A DNA stretch of 64,000 bases, from assembly GCF_010820565.1 (NCBI RefSeq), contig NZ_JAAIJQ010000024.1, forward strand, positions 1-64,000, written 5' to 3'. Under the pieces are notes generated by a model. It saw only the letters and a list, made by a program, of their open reading frames with translations, was not told where the DNA came from and did not search any database. The position numbers and the translations under genes were made by a program. Positions 16,511 through 25,372 of the stretch are shown here, piece after piece. The stretch is from Thiorhodococcus minor (GTDB lineage Bacteria > Pseudomonadota > Gammaproteobacteria > Chromatiales > Chromatiaceae). The stretch's first letter is position 1. Each line of letters opens with the position of its first letter.

Positions 16511-19108
16511 ATGACCCATCCGATAAAGGTGATCGATCTCGAGCTGACGGCGCCATTGACGGACGTCACCGGGCTCGACGGCTATCAGGGGCTGCTGGCG
16601 ATCGTGCGTCTGCGGGGCGCGCCCATCGCCTATCTGCGTGCGCCAGTGACGCTCGGCCGCTGCTCGGCGGCAACCTTGGGTCGGCGGCTCGTGGAGACCA
16701 TTCGGCCCGATCTTGCGCGGGCGCTCGCGCGGGCAGGTTTGCTGGAGGAAGCGCCGGCGACGGACCGCTTCGACCTCGCTCGGCTCTTGGCGCCCTGGGT
16801 CCATTCGGATGGCTTTTCGGACCAGCTCGGCGTGCTCGCGCCCAAGGTGACGGTCGCCGTTTGCACCCGCGATCGCCCCGAGGATCTGCGCCTTTGCTTG
16901 GCTGCGCTGTCGCGGCTCGACTACGACGACCTGGAGCTGCTTGTCGTCGACAATGCGCCGGCCACGCAGGAGACGGCAGCGCTCGTCCGCGAGCATTTCC
17001 CCGCTGTCCGCTATGTCTGCGAGCCGCGCCCGGGGCTCGACTGGGCCCGCAACCGCGCGATCCTCGAGGCCCAGGGCGAGATCCTCGCTTACACCGACGA
17101 CGACGTGGTCGTCGACCCTGGCTGGGTCAAGGCTATCGCGCGCGGCTTCCTCGAGCACCCGGATGTCATGGCGATCACCGGCCTGGTCGTTCCCTTCGAG
17201 CTTGAGACCGAGGCGCAGGTGCTGTTCGAGGAGTATGGCGGATTCGGGCGCGGTTTTCGGGCACGCTGGTGGCGCGTGCCACGGGGGCAGCCCCTGCCTT
17301 GGCAGCTGCTCGGCCTGGGGCAGTTCGGCACAGGCGCCAACATGGCCTATCGGCGCAGTCTCTTCGATCAGGTCGGCATGTTCGATCCTGCGCTGGACGT
17401 GGGTACGCTCACGCGCGGGGGCGGGGACTTGGAGATGTTCTTCCGCGTGCTCGCGACTGGCCATACGCTGATGTACGAGCCTCGTGCACTGGTTCGCCAT
17501 CGCCATCGCCGTACTTTGGAGCAGCTCAAGACACAGATCGCCAGCAATGGCGCGCTCTTCGCGGTATGGACGGCGATCTTTCGTCACGACCCAAGGCAGC
17601 GGCGCGCTTGTTTGCGAATCGGCGCTTACTGGATGGCCACCTGGAACCTGCGCCGCTGGCTGCGCTCCTGGATCTATCCACGGCGTTTTCCCCGCGCGCT
17701 CGTCAGCGCCGAGCTGCTGGGGGGAATCCGCGGGACGACGAGCTATCCGCGATCTCGGCGTCAGGCGCGCGAGATCGCGCGCCGCTCCGGACCACAGGGG
17801 CCAGCCTGGTCTGCACCAGGTCCGCAGGAGTCAGCGCAGGCGAGCGATGCGGTCGCCGTTCGGGACATCGACCTCGGCCAGCCGCTCGTCCCACTCGAAG
17901 GACTTCGGCAATACCGCGCGGTCCGACTCTTCGTTCGGACCTGTGGGCGTCTCCTCGGCCATGTCGAGATCCCCGTGCAGGGTGCTGGCGTGAGTCGGCT
18001 TCAGCAGGCAGAAGCCATCGCCGACCGGCTCGCGGAGCCATTGCTGGCGCTCCCCGAGCGGCTCGACCCGCGTCTGCGGGAGACGCTCATGACCGCCGCA
18101 TTGGCAGGATACTTCGGCTATCCGGCCTCGGGAGTCGAGCCTCAGCTCCCAGACAGCATTGCCGTCAGTATTGCGGTTGCGACCTATGATCGCCCGGACG
18201 ATCTGCGCAATTGCCTTGAATCCCTGATTGCGCTGGAGACCCGCCGCCCTGTCCAGATCATCGTGGTCGATAACCATCCATTGTCCGGGCTGACTGCGCC
18301 GGTTGTCGCCGACTTTCCGGAGGTCGAGCGCGTCGAAGAGCCGCGACAAGGGTCTGCTTATGCGCGAAATGCTGGGATCCTCGCGGCGACCGGAGAGATT
18401 CTGGTGACCACCGACGACGATGTGACGGTGCCGCCGGCTTGGCTCGAGCGGCTGATTGCGCCTTTTGCGCGCGCCGATGTCATGGCCGTTACGGGACACA
18501 TCCTGCCGCTAGCGCTAGAGCAGAGGACTCAGCAGCAATTTGAGCGCTACGGTGGGCTTGGGCGCGGCTACGAGCGGTTCGAGGTCGATGGACGCTTCTT
18601 CGAGGCTAGCGCACGTCGTGTCGTGCGTACCTGGGATTTGGGCGGTACCGCCAACTCCGCTTACCGATGCAGCCTTTTCGACAACACCGCGATTGGCTTA
18701 ATGGAGGAGACCCTTGGCGCCGGCATGCCTTCCGGAGTGGGCGAGGACACCTATCTCTTCTACCGGATCCTGAAGGCCGGACACGCCCTTTGCTACGAGC
18801 CCGACGCCTATGTCTGGCATAGGCACAGGTGCGATGATGCCGCGCTGCGCAGCCAGCTCTACAACTACAGCAAGGGCCACGTCGCCTACCATCTCACGAC
18901 CTTGCTCAAGGATGGCGACCTGCGCGCCTTGAAGTATCTCCTCTGGAATCTGCCGGTCGCGCAGCTCAAGCGGCTGGCTCGCGCCATGCTCGGCAGAGGC
19001 CAGTATCCGGGGGCGCTGATGCGACTCGAGATCCGCGGCAACTTGGCCGGACCCTGGGCGCTCTGGCAATCCTATCGTCGCGTCCGTCGCGAAGGCCGCA
19101 GCAGATGA
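16511..19108 (+). CDS. Tandemly duplicated two-module family 2 glycosyltransferase
   Basis: The 865-aa protein is an internal duplication with a period of about 435-440 residues. Each half has a roughly 110-residue N-terminal domain (VIDLELTAPL...YQGLLAIVRLRG...PV, and VRDIDLGQPL...YRAVRLFVRTCGR...PV). A GT2 catalytic domain follows: VAVCTRDRPEDLRLCL, LLVVDNAP, AYTDDDVVVDP near 195 in the first half; VAVATYDRPDDLRNCL, IVVDNHP, VTTDDDVTVPP near 633 in the second. Both keep the acidic DDD metal site and a late H.R.R motif, so both may be active, as in bifunctional polymerases that make a two-sugar repeat. That is inference. Its stop overlaps the ABC permease start by four bases, so export and synthesis are coupled. 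Confidence 0.85.
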   Translation: MTHPIKVIDLELTAPLTDVTGLDGYQGLLAIVRLRGAPIAYLRAPVTLGRCSAATLGRRLVETIRPDLARALARAGLLEEAPATDRFDLARLLAPWVHSDGFSDQLGVLAPKVTVAVCTRDRPEDLRLCLAALSRLDYDDLELLVVDNAPATQETAALVREHFPAVRYVCEPRPGLDWARNRAILEAQGEILAYTDDDVVVDPGWVKAIARGFLEHPDVMAITGLVVPFELETEAQVLFEEYGGFGRGFRARWWRVPRGQPLPWQLLGLGQFGTGANMAYRRSLFDQVGMFDPALDVGTLTRGGGDLEMFFRVLATGHTLMYEPRALVRHRHRRTLEQLKTQIASNGALFAVWTAIFRHDPRQRRACLRIGAYWMATWNLRRWLRSWIYPRRFPRALVSAELLGGIRGTTSYPRSRRQAREIARRSGPQGPAWSAPGPQESAQASDAVAVRDIDLGQPLVPLEGLRQYRAVRLFVRTCGRLLGHVEIPVQGAGVSRLQQAEAIADRLAEPLLALPERLDPRLRETLMTAALAGYFGYPASGVEPQLPDSIAVSIAVATYDRPDDLRNCLESLIALETRRPVQIIVVDNHPLSGLTAPVVADFPEVERVEEPRQGSAYARNAGILAATGEILVTTDDDVTVPPAWLERLIAPFARADVMAVTGHILPLALEQRTQQQFERYGGLGRGYERFEVDGRFFEASARRVVRTWDLGGTANSAYRCSLFDNTAIGLMEETLGAGMPSGVGEDTYLFYRILKAGHALCYEPDAYVWHRHRCDDAALRSQLYNYSKGHVAYHLTTLLKDGDLRALKYLLWNLPVAQLKRLARAMLGRGQYPGALMRLEIRGNLAGPWALWQSYRRVRREGRSR

Positions 19109-19884
19109 TGTCGCTCGGCGACCAGCGCGTCGTTCATTACCTGGATCTCCTTTGGGTGCTGGTCGGGCGCGAAATGAAGATCCTCTACAAGCGCTCCGTG
19201 ATGGGGGTGTTATGGACGCTGATCACGCCCTTGCTGCAGCTGCTGACCTTCGTCCTCATCTTTCGGCTGGTTCTGGCCATCGAGGTCGAGCACTATGCGT
19301 CCTATGTGCTGACGGGCTTGCTCGTTTGGCAGTGGCTGCAGAAATCCACGCTTCAGGCCACGGGGACCATCATCGGCAACCGCGCGCTCATTCGCCAGCC
19401 GGGATTCCCTGTCAGTATCCTGCCCGTCGCGGTCGCGGTGACCGGGCTCATCCACTTCGCGCTGGCGCTGCCGGTGCTGCTCGGCTTCCTCATCGTCGAC
19501 CAGGCCGACTTGGGGATGGCCCTCGCCTGGCTGCCGCTGCTGATGCTGATCCAGCTCGGCGTGGTGGTGGCCGCGTCCTATCTCCTGGCCGGCTTGAACG
19601 TGGCGTTTCGCGACACCCAGCACATCCTCACGAGCTTGCTCCAAGTGCTCTTCTATCTCACGCCCGTCTTCTACTCGGTCGAGCGGATCCCAGCCGAGTA
19701 CCGCGATCTCTACGCGCTCAATCCGATGGTGCCCTTGCTGACGGGCTATCGACAGATCCTCATCGAAGGTCAGCCACCGAGCTGGGGGTCGCTGCTGCCG
19801 GTCGTCGTGCTGGTGCTGGTCTTGCTGCCGCTGAGCTATCGCGTCTTCGAGCGTCAGAGCCAGCGTTTCGTCGAGGAGATCTGA
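19105..19884 (+). CDS. wzm: ABC-2 polysaccharide exporter, permease (Wzm-like)
   Basis: This 259-aa inner-membrane protein has about six hydrophobic segments and the N-terminal signature REMKILYKRSVMGVLWTLITP of polysaccharide/O-antigen ABC-2 permeases. A late 'YLTPVFYSVERIP..YR.LY.LNP' motif precedes the last helices, also typical of Wzm/KpsM/TagG-type proteins. The ATG at 19105 overlaps the TGA of the GT gene. The ATPase partner follows 6 bp downstream. The pair should move a lipid-linked glycan completed in the cytoplasm across the inner membrane. Confidence 0.9.
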   Translation: MMSLGDQRVVHYLDLLWVLVGREMKILYKRSVMGVLWTLITPLLQLLTFVLIFRLVLAIEVEHYASYVLTGLLVWQWLQKSTLQATGTIIGNRALIRQPGFPVSILPVAVAVTGLIHFALALPVLLGFLIVDQADLGMALAWLPLLMLIQLGVVVAASYLLAGLNVAFRDTQHILTSLLQVLFYLTPVFYSVERIPAEYRDLYALNPMVPLLTGYRQILIEGQPPSWGSLLPVVVLVLVLLPLSYRVFERQSQRFVEEI

Positions 19885-19890
19885 TCCGTC

Positions 19891-21120
19891 GTGTCGGTCA
19901 GCGTCCAGAATCTCGGCAAGCGGTTTCGCGGCGGTCGTCGGGATCGGCCGCCGACCTTGAAGGAGCGTCTGCTGACCTGGGGGCACTCGAGGCGCTCGCC
20001 TGGCGATTTCTGGGCTTTGCGGCATGTCAGCTTCGAGGTGGCGGACGGCGAGATGCTGGGCATCATCGGCCAGAACGGCGCGGGCAAGTCCACGCTGCTG
20101 CAGCTCATCGGTGGGGTCGGCCGCGCGGACGAAGGGCGCGTTCGTACCCAAGGAAAGGTCGGTGCCTTGCTGGATCTCGGCGCTGGGTTCTCGCCCGATC
20201 TCACTGGGCGTGAGAACCTCTTCGTGATGGGCATCGCAGCCGGCCTGACGCGTCGGCAAGTCGCGGCGCGGGTCGATCGGATCCTGGCCTTCGCCGAGAT
20301 CGAGCAGGCGATCGACAATCCGGTTCGCACCTATAGCAGCGGCATGCAGATGCGTTTGGGATTCGCCATCGCGGTGCACACGGACCCCCAGGTCCTATTG
20401 GTCGACGAGTTTCTCTCGGTGGGCGATCTCGCCTTCCAGTCCAAGTGCCTCGAGCGCATTCGCGCGCTCAAGTCGGATGGGTGCGCGATCCTGCTGGTGT
20501 CGCATAGTCCGGAGCAGATCGCGGGCCTTTGCGATCGCGCGATCTGGCTGCGTCAGGGCGAGGTGGTCTCCGAGGGTCCGCCGGAGATGGTCACGCAGCG
20601 CTACCGCGAGGAGATGCGTCAGGAGACCAAGCGCCGCACGCCACAACGCGCACCCGAGCGCTCCGCTTCCGGAGCCATGCTCGAGATGGAGCACAACCGC
20701 TTCGGCTCCCTGGAGGCCGAGATCTTGGAGGTGAGACTGCATCCCTGCGGCTCGCTCGAGCCTGGCGAGGCGTTGCGCATCGAGATCGGCTTTCGCGTCG
20801 ACAGGCCGCTTCCTTCCCCGCGTTTCAATGTCAGTATCAGCCGCGCGGCGGACGGTTTCATCTGCCTGGACTTGAGCACTGGGCATGCGAGCGAGCAGGC
20901 GCTCATCGACAACGGGACGGCAGTCTTGTCATTGCAGCGACTGGATCTGGCGAGCGGCGCCTATTTCGTCAACGTGGGCATCTTTCGGACCGATTGGCGC
21001 TATGCCTATGACTACCATTGGCACGTCTATCCCTTGCAGATCACCGGGGGCTCGGCTGGCGAGGGGGTGCTTGCGCCGCCCTTCGCCTGGCAATTGGAGC
21101 AGGGCGCGCCGCCGCGGTGA
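19891..21120 (+). CDS. wzt: ABC-2 polysaccharide exporter, ATP-binding protein with C-terminal glycan-recognition domain (Wzt-like)
   Basis: The GTG at 19891 gives 409 aa. The ATPase domain (about 1-235) shows Walker A GQNGAGKSTLLQ, signature YSSGMQMRLGFA, Walker B VLLVDEFLSVGD and switch histidine VSHSPEQ, in the subfamily with a long 'VGALLDLGAGFSPDLTGREN' insertion used for polysaccharide export. Residues about 265-405 form a beta-rich C-terminal domain (EILEVRLHPCGSLEPGE...LRIEIGFRV) like the Wzt C-terminal domain, which in characterised O-antigen systems binds a modified chain end. This suggests that export here depends on recognising a capped non-reducing end. No capping enzyme is obvious nearby. 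Confidence 0.9.
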   Translation: MSVSVQNLGKRFRGGRRDRPPTLKERLLTWGHSRRSPGDFWALRHVSFEVADGEMLGIIGQNGAGKSTLLQLIGGVGRADEGRVRTQGKVGALLDLGAGFSPDLTGRENLFVMGIAAGLTRRQVAARVDRILAFAEIEQAIDNPVRTYSSGMQMRLGFAIAVHTDPQVLLVDEFLSVGDLAFQSKCLERIRALKSDGCAILLVSHSPEQIAGLCDRAIWLRQGEVVSEGPPEMVTQRYREEMRQETKRRTPQRAPERSASGAMLEMEHNRFGSLEAEILEVRLHPCGSLEPGEALRIEIGFRVDRPLPSPRFNVSISRAADGFICLDLSTGHASEQALIDNGTAVLSLQRLDLASGAYFVNVGIFRTDWRYAYDYHWHVYPLQITGGSAGEGVLAPPFAWQLEQGAPPR

Positions 21121-21231
21121 GATGGGATTCCGGGAGGAGGGCCCGAGGGCTTCTGAGGTCGGGTCTGACGCTGGACAGGGGCTTGGCGCCAGACTCGGGG
21201 CAGGGCCAGCCGAGAGGCAGGCGCCAAGACT

Positions 21232-22515
21232 TCAGAGTCCGATGCTAAAGCCGATGCGGGCGTAGTTGGTGTCGTACTCTCGAAGTGCGCGGTTCGAATC
21301 GCGTGACTGCGTGCCGACGCTGAGGTTGACCGCGATTCGCTGGCGGGGACGCCACTCGATGCCAAGCTCGAGTGTGCGAAGCTCATCCTCACGGTCTTCG
21401 AGTCCGGCGATGAGCTGGCCGTCTCCAATTCCCCGAAAGTCACGGCGCTCGTAGCTTGCCAGGGCGCGAATGCGCGTCTTCGGCATGACTTGCCAGGCCG
21501 GCTCGACGCGGACGCCGTCGACGATCGCATAATCCGCGACCTCATCGTCGAGGTTGCTGATGTCGCGCCACAATGCGGCCTTGATGGAGGTCTTTCCCGT
21601 GATTCGCCAGGTTGCCGCGAGGCCTCCCACGAAGCCGTCGAAGTCGCGCTCGGACAGGCTGTCGTGCGTTCTGGCCTTGTATCCCGCCGTGGCCTCGATG
21701 CGCGTCTTGCCCGTCAGTTTCCAATCCAGCGTCGGGCCGACCTCGAGGTCATAGAAGTCCCTCTCGCTGACGGAGTCGAAGGCTGTCGTGGCGTATCTCG
21801 CCCGCAGTCCGACGCGGTTGTCCGCCTTGCTGATGTAGTCGAGCCTGAGACCATAGCCGTTGATCGCCTTGTCCAGAGAAGGGGTCTCGCTCGCTGACAC
21901 CCTTGTCCAATCGATCTCGCCCCCGAGTCTCCAGCGTGTCGTCAGCCAGCGGTTGGCACTGCCGAAAACCCGATGACGGTCGAGCATGTCTTTCGCGGGA
22001 ATCAAGTCGTTCGCCAGGTCTCTGAGCCTGTGCTCGTAGCGGTATCCGAGATCCCCCTCCCAGAGCCTGCCAACCGCCCATTTCCAGACGAGGCGCGCGT
22101 CTCCGGCCGTATGGTCGAGCGCGTCCAGACGATCATAGTCGTTGTGGACGACGCGACCGTCGATGAGGAGCCGCTGTCGACTCAGCTTGAGCTCGGTGTC
22201 GAGACCGGCCTCCAGGCTGAGGATCTCATCCGACTCGTCGCCGAGCCCGTCGGGATTTCTGAGCACGTTGGAATCGCTGGTCAGTGCGACGCCGGCATAG
22301 GGATGGATGGCGCGCAAGCCATCGAGCCAAGGGGTGTCGCTCGCCCGGGCCGGGCCGAGAGCGATGAGGGTGCAGACGGCGAGCGCGAGCGGCGCGCGGC
22401 AGGTCGGGGGCGACGCCTCGGCGGGCAGCTCTGACCGATCTGTCTTCCCGCCCGCCGACGCCTGTAGCGCCGAACGGCTGAGGGTATGGGCTTGCGGCAT
22501 TTCCTGGACCTGCAT
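21232..22515 (-). CDS. EpsL-like outer-membrane beta-barrel protein
   Basis: The preferred ATG at 22515 gives 427 aa. A frame extending to 22566 would add 17 residues, but a GGG-rich ribosome site fits 22515. An export signal (LALAVCTLIALGPARA) is followed by many amphipathic beta-strands with alternating charged and aromatic residues (DSNVLRNPDG, IDGRVVHNDYDRLDALDH, YRYEHRLRDLANDL). The last strand ends in a hydrophobic position (RIGFSIGL), as required for barrel insertion. Layout and context match the EpsL/outer-membrane barrel encoded with EpsE/EpsG in methanolan-type clusters. It converges with the ABC genes and may assist passage of the polymer through the outer membrane or anchor it. 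Confidence 0.75.
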   Translation of the reverse strand: MQVQEMPQAHTLSRSALQASAGGKTDRSELPAEASPPTCRAPLALAVCTLIALGPARASDTPWLDGLRAIHPYAGVALTSDSNVLRNPDGLGDESDEILSLEAGLDTELKLSRQRLLIDGRVVHNDYDRLDALDHTAGDARLVWKWAVGRLWEGDLGYRYEHRLRDLANDLIPAKDMLDRHRVFGSANRWLTTRWRLGGEIDWTRVSASETPSLDKAINGYGLRLDYISKADNRVGLRARYATTAFDSVSERDFYDLEVGPTLDWKLTGKTRIEATAGYKARTHDSLSERDFDGFVGGLAATWRITGKTSIKAALWRDISNLDDEVADYAIVDGVRVEPAWQVMPKTRIRALASYERRDFRGIGDGQLIAGLEDREDELRTLELGIEWRPRQRIAVNLSVGTQSRDSNRALREYDTNYARIGFSIGL

Positions 22516-22943
22516 CGACACCCTGCCTTTGTTGGAGTCTCGGATTCGATTGGCTTGCTCGAGCATAACCCATGTGTACTGCCTGGGCGTGGCTGAGGCA
22601 GATACCTCGATGAGTCGGTCGGAACGATGATACTAATCCGGCGGTTGTACGACCTCCAGGGTGCGTCCAGCGTGGTGTCTTGCAAGGCGCAACGAGGCGT
22701 CGTCGTGGTGCTACGGCAACGCGCTGCAACGCAGCCAGGCGCCGCGCGGGGCGTGCACTGGGGGCCGTAGCGGGCTTCACCCGGAGGGTGAGCCAGCAGG
22801 AACCCCCGATCTTGAAAGCGATCAAGGCATTGCATGAAGCACGAAGCGGTCAACTGCCGGATCTAGGATGATGGCCCTGCCAAGGTCTGGCCCATCCGGG
22901 GCGGTCGAGCGCGCCGCCTCTGCGCGCCGGGCTGTCGGCCTCG
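22516..22943. other. Intergenic region carrying MITE-like copy B
   Basis: About 430 bp between the EpsL-like start and the GT4 stop on the minus strand. Most of it (22632-22868) is the MITE-like repeat. The remainder should hold the EpsL-like promoter. No gene recognised. Confidence 0.45.
22632..22868 (+). repeat. MITE-like element, copy B (about 237 bp)
   Basis: The left end at about 22632 (CTAATCCGGCGGTTG) and the right end at about 22851-22868 (CAACTGCCGGATCTAGG) are inverted repeats and match the ends of copy A. The right-hand 97 bp (22771-22868) align to copy A in reverse complement with about seven mismatches. The left-hand 130 bp form an extra GC-rich segment absent from copy A, itself prone to folding. 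The copies lie in opposite orientation on either side of the polysaccharide export core. Confidence 0.7.
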
Positions 22944-24092
22944 CTATTCGGGCATCCAGGCCATTTGGAGGCGCTGGCGCCAGCCGTTCTGTCGGACGCG
23001 CTTATAGACCCCGAGCGTCGAGCGCGCGATGTCTTTCCAATCGTAGTTGCTTCGGACCCATTCCTGGACACGCATCCGATAATCCGAGGGGCGCTGCTCA
23101 CTGCTCACCTCGACGAGACGCTTCGCCAAGTCCGCCGGGTCGCCGACCCTGAAATAGTGGTCGCGATCCAGTCCGACCTCCAGATTTGCGGGGATATCGC
23201 TGGCAATGGCGGGAAGCCCATGACTTAGCGCCTCCAGCAGCGCGATCGGCAGCCCCTCGTGGGTCGAAGGTAGAACGAAAAGGCCTGCATTGGCGAACAG
23301 ATCGGCGAGCGGCTGCCCGGTTTGGAATCCCGCGAGCACCACTGCGTCCGAGTGCCGTGCGGCCTCCCGGACGCTCTCGACGTAAGGCGTCTCGGCGCTC
23401 AGGTCGCCGACGAGGACGAGCTTCCAGCCGCTGAGTCGTGCACGCTCGAAGCCATCGATGAGGTCCAGATGGCGCTTTTCCGGCACCATGCGGCTGACTG
23501 TCAGGATGTAGCGCTCGGGTGTCAGGCCAAGCTCCGCCAGCGTTCCTCCTTGCGCGGTCGCCTTTGGGATCTCGACGCCGTTCGGAATGCGGAAAGAGCC
23601 CTTGCGGTATTTCTCTTTGACGATGTCGCGGATGACGTTCGAGATGACGATCCGCTCGTCCGAATACTGAACGCCCATGCGCTCGCCGAGCCGCAAGACG
23701 GCCTTGGCCGTCTTGCCCCATTTCTCGCGGTCATAGTCCGGTCCATGGTGCGTGACCACCACGCGCAGACCGAGCAGCTTGGCGAGCGGGGCGAACAGCG
23801 AAGGCCCGATGGCGTGTATATGGAGGACGTCCGGGCGCTTCCAGCCCGCGTAGAGCACGCCGAGAAAGGAGTGCACGAAGGCCTCCGCTCCGTTCTTGCG
23901 CGGACACCAGAGGCGCGAGAATCGAATGCCGGGGATGCCGCCGTGCGTCGCTTGGCTCCAATAGGGCGAGCGGACGGCCACTTCGATGTCGCAGCCCATC
24001 TCCCGAAGTCGCGGGTACAGCTGCTCCGCATGCGTCTCGACGCCACCCTGTATCCCTGGGAAGCCGCGCAGTCCAAGTACCATGATGTGCAT
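22944..24092 (-). CDS. Glycosyltransferase family 4 (GT-B)
   Basis: The 382-aa GT-B enzyme begins MHIMVLGLRGFPGIQGGVET, the Gly-rich N-terminal loop of the family (GGVETHAEQLYPRL). The C-terminal Rossmann domain shows LTVSRMVPEKRHLDLIDGF, LVLVGDL and the E-x7-E donor-binding motif EGLPIALLEALSHGLP with PAIASD. It lacks an export signal and acts in the cytosol. A radical SAM gene and a second GT4 gene lie upstream on the same strand, suggesting a three-gene block. The sugar specificity is unknown. Confidence 0.88.
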   Translation of the reverse strand: MHIMVLGLRGFPGIQGGVETHAEQLYPRLREMGCDIEVAVRSPYWSQATHGGIPGIRFSRLWCPRKNGAEAFVHSFLGVLYAGWKRPDVLHIHAIGPSLFAPLAKLLGLRVVVTHHGPDYDREKWGKTAKAVLRLGERMGVQYSDERIVISNVIRDIVKEKYRKGSFRIPNGVEIPKATAQGGTLAELGLTPERYILTVSRMVPEKRHLDLIDGFERARLSGWKLVLVGDLSAETPYVESVREAARHSDAVVLAGFQTGQPLADLFANAGLFVLPSTHEGLPIALLEALSHGLPAIASDIPANLEVGLDRDHYFRVGDPADLAKRLVEVSSEQRPSDYRMRVQEWVRSNYDWKDIARSTLGVYKRVRQNGWRQRLQMAWMPE

Positions 24093-24228
24093 GTCCAGGC
24101 TCCGCCGTGCTGGGATGAAGATCGACTGCGAAAGACAGCAGCCGCAAGCGCTGTCGCATGCGACTGGTCTCGCGCACCTGCCTCGGGGCGAGGCGCCGGC
24201 CGTCGCGGCGCGGCACCCGGGACGAAGG

Positions 24229-25368
24229 CTATTGGTTGACGAACTCCGCGAGCGGGTAATGCTCGGCGGGCGTGGCGAGATCGCGCTGAACCTTGATCTC
24301 GGACTTCACCTTGCGTCCGAGGAAGGAGGTGCGCGGCACCAGTGGGCTGTCCTTGACGTGTCCGTAATCGACGTAGGCGCCGAAGTCGACCTTCCGGCCC
24401 AGGGTGACACGCAGCTTGTTCAGCGCGACCCAGCTCATGGGGCCCAGCTTCGGCAGCTGCGGGATCAGGCGCGAGCGCATCGCCGTGCGTGCGGTCGTCA
24501 CCATCCAGCAATTCTGCGTACAGGCATCGACCTTCTTGCGGGCCGCGGCGGCCTGCTCGCCATTCATGATCTCGTCCCACTCCTGCCGGGCGAGATTGCC
24601 GAGCGGCAGGTCGGACCTGACGTTGCAGGCCCAGACGTCGGACCAGGGATCGATGAAGGCGAAATCGCGGGCGGCGGAGCAGGGGATGAGCCGGTCGTGC
24701 CCGAGGATCTTCTCGATCAGGCCGAGGTTGAGGTAGGCGCGGAACCAGTTCTTGACCTTGCCGGTCTTGAGCATCTCCGTGATGAGCGACTCGACCTCCT
24801 TGGCCACCTTGCGGCGGTTGTAGAAGTAGTTGTCGTTCTTATAGAACTGCCAGGCGTTGTGGAGCGTCGAGGTTGCCAGCTCGACGCCTTCGCGGCGCGC
24901 GAGGTCGTAGACCTTGACCAGCTGCTCGGCGTTTTCGTCCTGGATCACCATGGCGAAGCCGAGATCCGTACCGCCCGCCTCCTTGAGCATGCGGATGCCG
25001 TTCAGCTTGGTTTGGAAGCCGTCCTTCTCGCCGCGGATGGCGTTGCTGGTCGCCTCGTCGCCCTCCATGCTGAAACGGACCTTGATGTCCGGGTAGCGCT
25101 TGATGATGGGGACGAGGCGCTCCGGGTTGAGACCGTTGGAGCTGATCTCCAGGATCCTGGCCTTCGGGTAGAGCTCGTCGACGAGCTCCGAGAGGTCTTT
25201 GCGCAGCGTGGGCTCACCGCCCGAGAAATTGAGGTTGTCGAAACCGTTGGGCAGCTTCGACACTGTCTCCAACGAGATCTCGTCCTTGGGCTCGGTCGGA
25301 TTCTTCCAGATGTAGCACATCTGGCAGCGCGAGTTGCAGCGGAATGTGGAGATGATCGTCAGATCCAT
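24229..25368 (-). CDS. Radical SAM protein with SPASM-like C-terminal cysteines
   Basis: The 379-aa protein has the cluster motif C11-x3-C15-x2-C18 (TFRCNSRCQMCYIW), the SAM-binding NFSGGEPTLR and the ISSNGLNPERL strand, in the standard radical SAM barrel order. Residues about 235-290 carry further cysteines (IPCSAARDFAFIDP, VWACNVR, CTQNCWMV) like the auxiliary cluster region of SPASM/twitch proteins. Related proteins sit in many glycan clusters between GT4 genes and have no assigned reaction that I can name. It lies 4 bp downstream of the GT4 gene at 25373-26635, so co-transcription is near certain. A sugar, lipid or peptide modification linked to the polysaccharide is inference. Confidence 0.85.
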   Translation of the reverse strand: MDLTIISTFRCNSRCQMCYIWKNPTEPKDEISLETVSKLPNGFDNLNFSGGEPTLRKDLSELVDELYPKARILEISSNGLNPERLVPIIKRYPDIKVRFSMEGDEATSNAIRGEKDGFQTKLNGIRMLKEAGGTDLGFAMVIQDENAEQLVKVYDLARREGVELATSTLHNAWQFYKNDNYFYNRRKVAKEVESLITEMLKTGKVKNWFRAYLNLGLIEKILGHDRLIPCSAARDFAFIDPWSDVWACNVRSDLPLGNLARQEWDEIMNGEQAAAARKKVDACTQNCWMVTTARTAMRSRLIPQLPKLGPMSWVALNKLRVTLGRKVDFGAYVDYGHVKDSPLVPRTSFLGRKVKSEIKVQRDLATPAEHYPLAEFVNQ

Positions 25369-25372
25369 GGTT

